64,000 bases of DNA from Helianthus annuus (Eukaryota > Streptophyta > Magnoliopsida > Asterales > Asteraceae): NCBI RefSeq assembly GCF_002127325.2, contig NC_035445.2:79078772-79142771 (forward strand), read 5' to 3'. The notes under the pieces are model-generated. The model did no database searches. It saw only the letters and a program-made list of their open reading frames with translations, and was not told where the DNA came from. The first letter of the stretch is position 1; each line of letters begins with the position of its first letter. The position numbers were made by a program, and so were the translations under genes. Shown piece by piece: positions 59,297 to 64,000 of the stretch.

Positions 59297-59636
59297 TAGC
59301 ACATGGTGTGTATGAATGATTATTATTATTTCCTCGAATGTGTTATTTTTGTCTATGTTAATGTTTGTACGCACCTTATGACTAATAGAAAATACTTATG
59401 TAAGGTAATTACTGTTACCCTATGGATTTCATTTCAGTTATTTGGATTTTTGATTAAGTGTTTGATATTGATACTTTAGTATGATTATTGGGGGTCTCGA
59501 ATTAACTTCAATTCGAATAATTGTAACTCTCTCCTATAGTTTCAACATGAGACTTGATAAGTGGTTTAAACTTGGCCAAAATTACTTCATACTCATCGTT
59601 AATGATCACTCGGCCAAGTAGGAGAATGTTAGACTT
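59297..59636 (+). other. Old copia 3' spacer and polypurine tract
   Basis: Non-coding, ending in ccaagtaggagaa directly before TGTTAGAC at 59637. This matches the copia-type tract that precedes a 3' LTR. Confidence 0.65.
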
Positions 59637-59981
59637 ATACATAAACGTGGCCTTAGTTGATCAACTAATTGAACATAATGGCACTAGTAGAATATGTAGG
59701 GTTGCCTGTTAGGTGTCCAAAAGAATGGAATAAAGAGAGACTTATGATACACCAGGAACTCATCTCTTTCTCTCTAAATTTTGATCCATCCTAAAGGAAC
59801 ACCCTAAAGTGGAACCAAGAACATCATTGTGGGAATCATGGCTTCATGATCTGCGAAGATAACCATTCCCACAAGTAAGTATATCTAACTCGGCATCCGT
59901 GTTTATGTTATGTTTGAATCAAACTGATTGAATTGAAACCAATCGCTCCCGGTGTTGTCCATTATAATTGAATAACCAACA
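59637..59981 (+). repeat. Copia LTR, copy 1 (follows polypurine tract)
   Basis: It starts TGTTAGACTTATAC and ends aataaccaaca. About 345 bp. It shares cactagtagaatatgtaggg, the gagacttatgatacacca segment and ggaatcatggcttcatSatc with copy 2 but lacks about 60 bp of it. Confidence 0.75.
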
Positions 59982-59986
59982 TGAAA

Positions 59987-60399
59987 TGTTAGAGTTCTTC
60001 ATAAATGCGGCCTTAGTTGATCAATTAATTGAACATAACCATTTGACATTATTATTCTATATATTAATTATAAACCATTAATTGATAGAAATAATGATAC
60101 TAGTAGAATATGTAGGGTTACCCTTCAGGTTACTATAAAAAAGAGAATAAAAAGAGACTTATGATACACCAAGAACTCATCTCATTCTCTTTAAATTTTT
60201 ATCCATCCTAAAAGGACACCCTAAAGTGGAACCAAGAACATCATTGCGGGAATCATGGCTTCATCATCTGCGAAGATAACCATTCCCACAAGTAAGTATC
60301 TATTACTCGGCATCAATGTTTATGTTATGTTTAAATCAAACTGATTGAATTGAAAATGATTAGCTCCCAATGTTGTCCATTATAATGGAATAACCAATA
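59987..60399 (+). repeat. Copia LTR, copy 2 (precedes primer-binding site)
   Basis: It starts TGTTAGAGTTCTTC, 5 nt after copy 1, and ends aataaccaata. About 413 bp. Similarity to copy 1 is clear but with indels and many substitutions, so it is old. Confidence 0.75.
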
Positions 60400-60880
60400 T
60401 GTGGTATCGGAGCCACGGTTAAATCATTCAATTCAATCAATTGAAAATGGATCCATGATTTGTTAATTATCACATGTTAAAGTATACTGCTCATGAGTTT
60501 TAATTAGCATTATCACTTATAATTTTTTTTTATTAACCTTTTTATGAATCATGAAATCACAAATCAAATCAAATCAATGAGTTTCGATTTGTCCTTTTCA
60601 TAAATTATTTCAAATATCAAATTCAAATTGGAATAGTAAGGATCTAACATTATCCTAAACTTATGTTACAGCAATACTCATCCAATATATATATTAATCA
60701 TAATGTTTTATTGGATTTTGTTATTAGTCTATGGACTTAATTTAGTTTAATCTGACATACAGTGACATATTATCTTATTGCAATTATGCATTCTTTTTGC
60801 CACTGTATGTGATGATGAATTTTAAAGTATCGATTTGTTAATTATAACATGTTAAAGTATGCTGCTGATTTTATGAATTA
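60400..60880 (+). other. Copia primer-binding site and leader remnant
   Basis: TGGTATCGGAGCC from 60402 resembles the initiator-Met primer site with one change. The remaining leader is AT-rich. A direct repeat gatttgttaattatMacatg plus ttaaagtat lies at about 60458 and 60832. The Helitron starts at 60881. Confidence 0.6.
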
Positions 60881-61227
60881 TCTCTATATATATATAAATG
60901 AGAAGTGATTTGGGCTAGGTGGCATTGAATTTGGGGCATTTTTGCTGATGTGGCAACCTCATTTTTGGTGTTTAGGAGGGAATTAACAAAAGCAATAGCC
61001 TTTCTCGATATGAACAAAATTGGACGCGGGATCCGGATTGTTGTGGTTCGGGTTTTCCATTTCCGAGTTGACCCAATGCATAATTTCGGATCCTTTATAA
61101 AGTTTTTCATTTTCTTATCTCTCATCATACCTACCTCAACTTTACCTTCTTCTCTCAACGTCAAGAACATTCAATCGGTTATCTTCTCACCTTCTTTACG
61201 AAAATTACTTCAAGATCAAAGGTAAAA

Positions 61228-62589
61228 ACGCTAAATTGAATATAAATATTTGTTATATACATTATGAATGAAGATCTGACTTTGATTGTATGTTATTAAT
61301 TTATATACATAGTTATCTTTTAAAACATTGTTTCTGCTTCTGTCAAGTATGATTTGGTCTGATTCTTGAGGATCCGATCATAAATCTTGAATATGTTTGT
61401 TTTCACTTTGTTGTTTATGTAGGATTCATATTTATTCTAATGGATTGAACATGCTTAGTGTTGTTAAATAAAAACCTAAATCTAGATCAGATGTTTTGCT
61501 TGATTGTTTATGATTGTTTCTTCTTTCTAAATTAATAATTCCGTCAAAACAATCGGAATACGGAAATTGTCAAGGAACAGATGTTAGATCAAACCACCTA
61601 ATTTGTTTTTGTATATTTTTCCGTTATTTTTTTTAATTAACAATAATTTGTGTTAAAAATTATTGAATTTTGGTTTAAATATGATTAAATGTAATTAATT
61701 GTCTGTTTATATAATTGGTCAATGTTTCTATAATTAATTTCATATTAACATATTATTTACTTCCTTTTGCAGTTATGGTTCCAATCAACTCTTCAACTTC
61801 TCTCCAATCTTATTCCAAGAATACCATTGGTTTCTATAAGTTCAATGAATTTATTAAGTGGATCTACATATATATATATATATGGGTTGACGTTCTTCTA
61901 TCCATACCATCTATATCTACAATTCATTGAATCCATTCCTCAAGTTCACATATCGCTTTACAATCTGTAAGTTTTTTTTTTTAAATTAATTCTTTAGTTT
62001 TTATTCATGTGTTAATTGCTTTTATGTTATGTGCTAAATGTATTTTGATGTTTATTTAACCCTAATTCCCTTTGGAATGTAACATTTTTTAGATTTATCT
62101 TTAATTTTTGGTATTTAACGTTATTTACACTAAACCCTGTATCCGATAGAAATCAATGTCTGTCTTTACTTTTTATATGAGTTGATTTCTAATCAGTTAT
62201 ATTTCATTATGTTTTTTAATGATGGGAATGTCATTCCAGATCCTTAATCCCATTAGCATTGATTTTCATGTTGATCTAACGGCGATTTTTGATGCTTACT
62301 ATTTTGTAAGATTTTGTTTATATGATTTTTTCAGTCTGATGGACTTTTTAGGCTTATGTTATACATGCGATGATACTTATTGTCATATAAATTTATATTA
62401 TTTGTTCAGTAATATATATTTTTTTTTTCATTTTTAACTTTATCTATATTTGATCATAGTATACTAGGTTATATTATACTGCGGTAATTTGTTTATAGTA
62501 ATGTCAATGCAAATCATTTTCTAAAATAATCTTTAACTACATCTGACGTGCTTTGTTTATGTAACCTTTTATTTATGTAGGTATTTCAT
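61228..62589. other. Leader intron or UTR region of the second Helitron
   Basis: AT-rich, T-rich non-coding sequence between the leader and the B3 start codon. An (AT)n run sits near 61868. Open frames near 61715-61970 and 62219-62437 have no recognisable domain. Confidence 0.4.
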
Positions 62590-63157
62590 ATGGCTGAAAG
62601 TTCATCAAGGTATGTCATTTTTAGAATCTGTCTTTTGTTTTAATTTTTTTTATCATGCTAACTTAACATAAGAGATTTGATTAACATCGTAATCTTTAAA
62701 TCAGTTTCAGGGGACCCTGCTTCTGTAGGCACATGAATAAAGCAGACGAGTTTATTATGGTAAATTACAACTTAATAAATATTTTTTTTTATTTTCTCTA
62801 TCTTCTTATTAAGTACAGACTTTTATTATTGTACTGTTTATATTTTTTTCCCTATAATAATAAATCAATTTCTTTTTTTTATTAGTGCATTCCAGATGCC
62901 GCTGTGTGTAAACTATGGGGTGTATATAAATGTCCTACGAATGTTGATATACACACAGAAGATGGCCGAGTATTTAATGTTGGATTAAGCGCTGCTAAAG
63001 GAAAAATATTCTTTTTTCATGGTTGGTCCAAAGTTGTAGAACATTTACGACTAACCATAGGTTGTTTGGTATTATTTAATCCTATAGATTCTACTACCTT
63101 TAAGTTAACATATTTTCTTGATGGGGTTAGTAATAGCACTTTTTGGACGTATCTGCT
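62590..63157 (+). CDS. B3-domain (REM-like) gene, 5' exons, cut by LTR insertion
   Basis: Proposed exons: 62590-62609 (ATG, MAESSS), 62711-62759 and 62886-63157, with GT-AG introns. The first two exons total 69 nt and join in frame to give the start-of-B3 layout (RGPCFCRHMNKADEFIM, then CIPDAAVCKLWG). The third exon encodes a near-complete B3 domain with EDGRVFNVGLSAAKG, HGWSKVVEHLRLTIG, LVLFNPIDSTTF and a final FLDG. B3 domains bind DNA in the nucleus. The frame is open until the LTR begins at 63158, after which it reads into repeat sequence to a stop near 63293. It is therefore a recently disrupted gene. Downstream exons may lie beyond the inserted element. Confidence 0.72.
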
Positions 63158-64000
63158 TGTCACACCCCCAAATTACCACCTAGGGAGTGTCCCTGTGAGG
63201 CGTGTGACGACTAGCAATGAGCCACCAATTACATTGAATCACAAGTTAGAAATAAAGTTCCATCATTTAAGAATACTGAAATCCCAAACATAAGTTGTTC
63301 AAAAACCATAGGTTCAGCGGAAGCGTTAATGTATCATACTGTAAATACTATTCAAACAACCACAATAAATAAATGTCTGATAACTAAGTTCACCAGTGTA
63401 ACCATGACCACTCTCGCCCTCCAGCCAGCAAGTTCCTGTGTTCCCAGTATCTAAGGACCTGCGAGCATGTAACACACGTATCAGACAAAGCTGGCGAGTT
63501 CACAGTTTTAGAAAACGTTTGTTACCCGTTGTATGTAAAACAGTTCAATAATCAATGCAAGTAATATTGTTAATATCTCAATTCCGAACAATGACGGCTC
63601 CTGAAATACACGACTGCCCTTCCCACGTACTCCTATCTAGTACTGGGCCAGACTGGGTCATTAGTTCACCTCCGTCCTCTACAGGCACGGGGTGAGGGTG
63701 CCAAACCTAAGTAGCGCTACTAACTAATACCCGATGAGGGACTTACAAAAGATGATAGGTGAGAATATTAACCAATATACTCGTTTTTACCCAAAGACTC
63801 ATTCCCCCCATGGGATACCCACTGACTGTCCCCAACCACTGGGACGCATGCTCGAATGTAGTGAACTCACCTTTGGTTTGCTCGGTAGGATTTGCTACTT
63901 GTTATTCAGTAAATCAACGCGTCCTATAAGGTTACCAGTTATAGTCAGTTTACATGTACTTAGCGTACAACTATTTAACTTATGCGAGGTTCACATCAAG
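63158..64000 (-). repeat. Minus-strand gypsy LTR, runs off the window
   Basis: It starts TGTCACACCCCCAAATTACC and follows the LTR at 17452 and 24642 through the gtagcgctac block. It differs more from those copies than they do from each other, then diverges after about 63880. The bases before it, ctgct, are the expected target duplication but the other side is outside the window. It interrupts a B3 exon. Confidence 0.85.

Larger units (their letters stand above)
60881..63157 (+). mobile_element. Second Helitron, 5' part, carrying a B3 gene
   Basis: It starts TCTCTATATATATATAAATG at 60881 after an A. It shares with the Helitron at 7112 the terminal run and the segments gatttgggcta, gctgatgtggcaa and tttaggaggga in the same order, and a leader donor-like caagatcaaaggtaaa (about 61211, compare 7565). 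It carries the start of a B3 gene. Its 3' end is not reached: an LTR element interrupts it at 63158 and runs off the window. Confidence 0.8.

Overview
This is a eukaryotic, almost certainly plant nuclear window. It has AT-rich intergenic DNA, GT-AG introns, B3 transcription-factor exons, Ty3/gypsy and Ty1/copia LTR retrotransposons primed by initiator tRNA-Met, Helitrons with TC...CTAG ends, a Mutator-type inverted-repeat element and a tRNA-derived SINE. The style of the repeats (2.5-2.8 kb LTRs, chromovirus-type pol, this SINE family) suggests an Asteraceae species, but that is inference from memory of such repeats, not a measurement. I see no ordinary host gene outside mobile DNA. The best candidate protein genes are B3-domain genes carried inside two Helitrons.

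Layout. 1-3940: host-like DNA with an essentially perfect 668-bp tandem duplication, a GC-rich inverted-repeat element and a SINE with an 18-bp target duplication. 3941-7111: AT-rich DNA made of old dispersed repeat modules. 7112-16059: a complete Helitron (A/TC...hairpin...CTAG/T) carrying a multi-exon B3 gene whose ten proposed exons are all multiples of three and stay open for 496 codons, plus a broken RPA-like OB-fold exon. 16060-17447: more of the AT-rich modules.

17448-56113 is one nested complex. The outer unit is a plus-strand Ty3/gypsy chromovirus with target duplication TAGGA at 17443-17447 and 56114-56118. Four things have happened inside it. (a) A minus-strand gypsy element (17452-27328, TSD ATGTA, LTRs 2.69 kb) landed 4 bp inside its 5' LTR. 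(b) A related element arranged LTR-internal-LTR-internal-LTR (28197-41053) sits in the same 5' LTR, and its left edge is fused to that LTR by a deletion. (c) A gag-only Ty1/copia element (43826-49883, TSD ACCAA, LTRs 502 bp) split the gag-pol frame. (d) Two in-frame stops lie in the remaining pol.

56114-60880: host-like DNA, a 1.14-kb Mutator-like inverted-repeat element with 9-bp duplication TATAATATA (57149-58286), a decayed copia RT/RNase H fragment, and two adjacent copia LTRs followed by a primer-binding site. 60881-63157: the 5' part of a second Helitron of the same kind, again with an open B3 gene start. That gene is cut by a minus-strand gypsy LTR (63158 to the window end) of the same family as the element at 17452.

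The most interesting signals are the recurrent association of one Helitron lineage with B3 genes, and the recently moved LTR elements whose own coding capacity is destroyed or absent, which implies mobilisation in trans. All alignments were done by eye. Identity statements are approximate unless a count is given.
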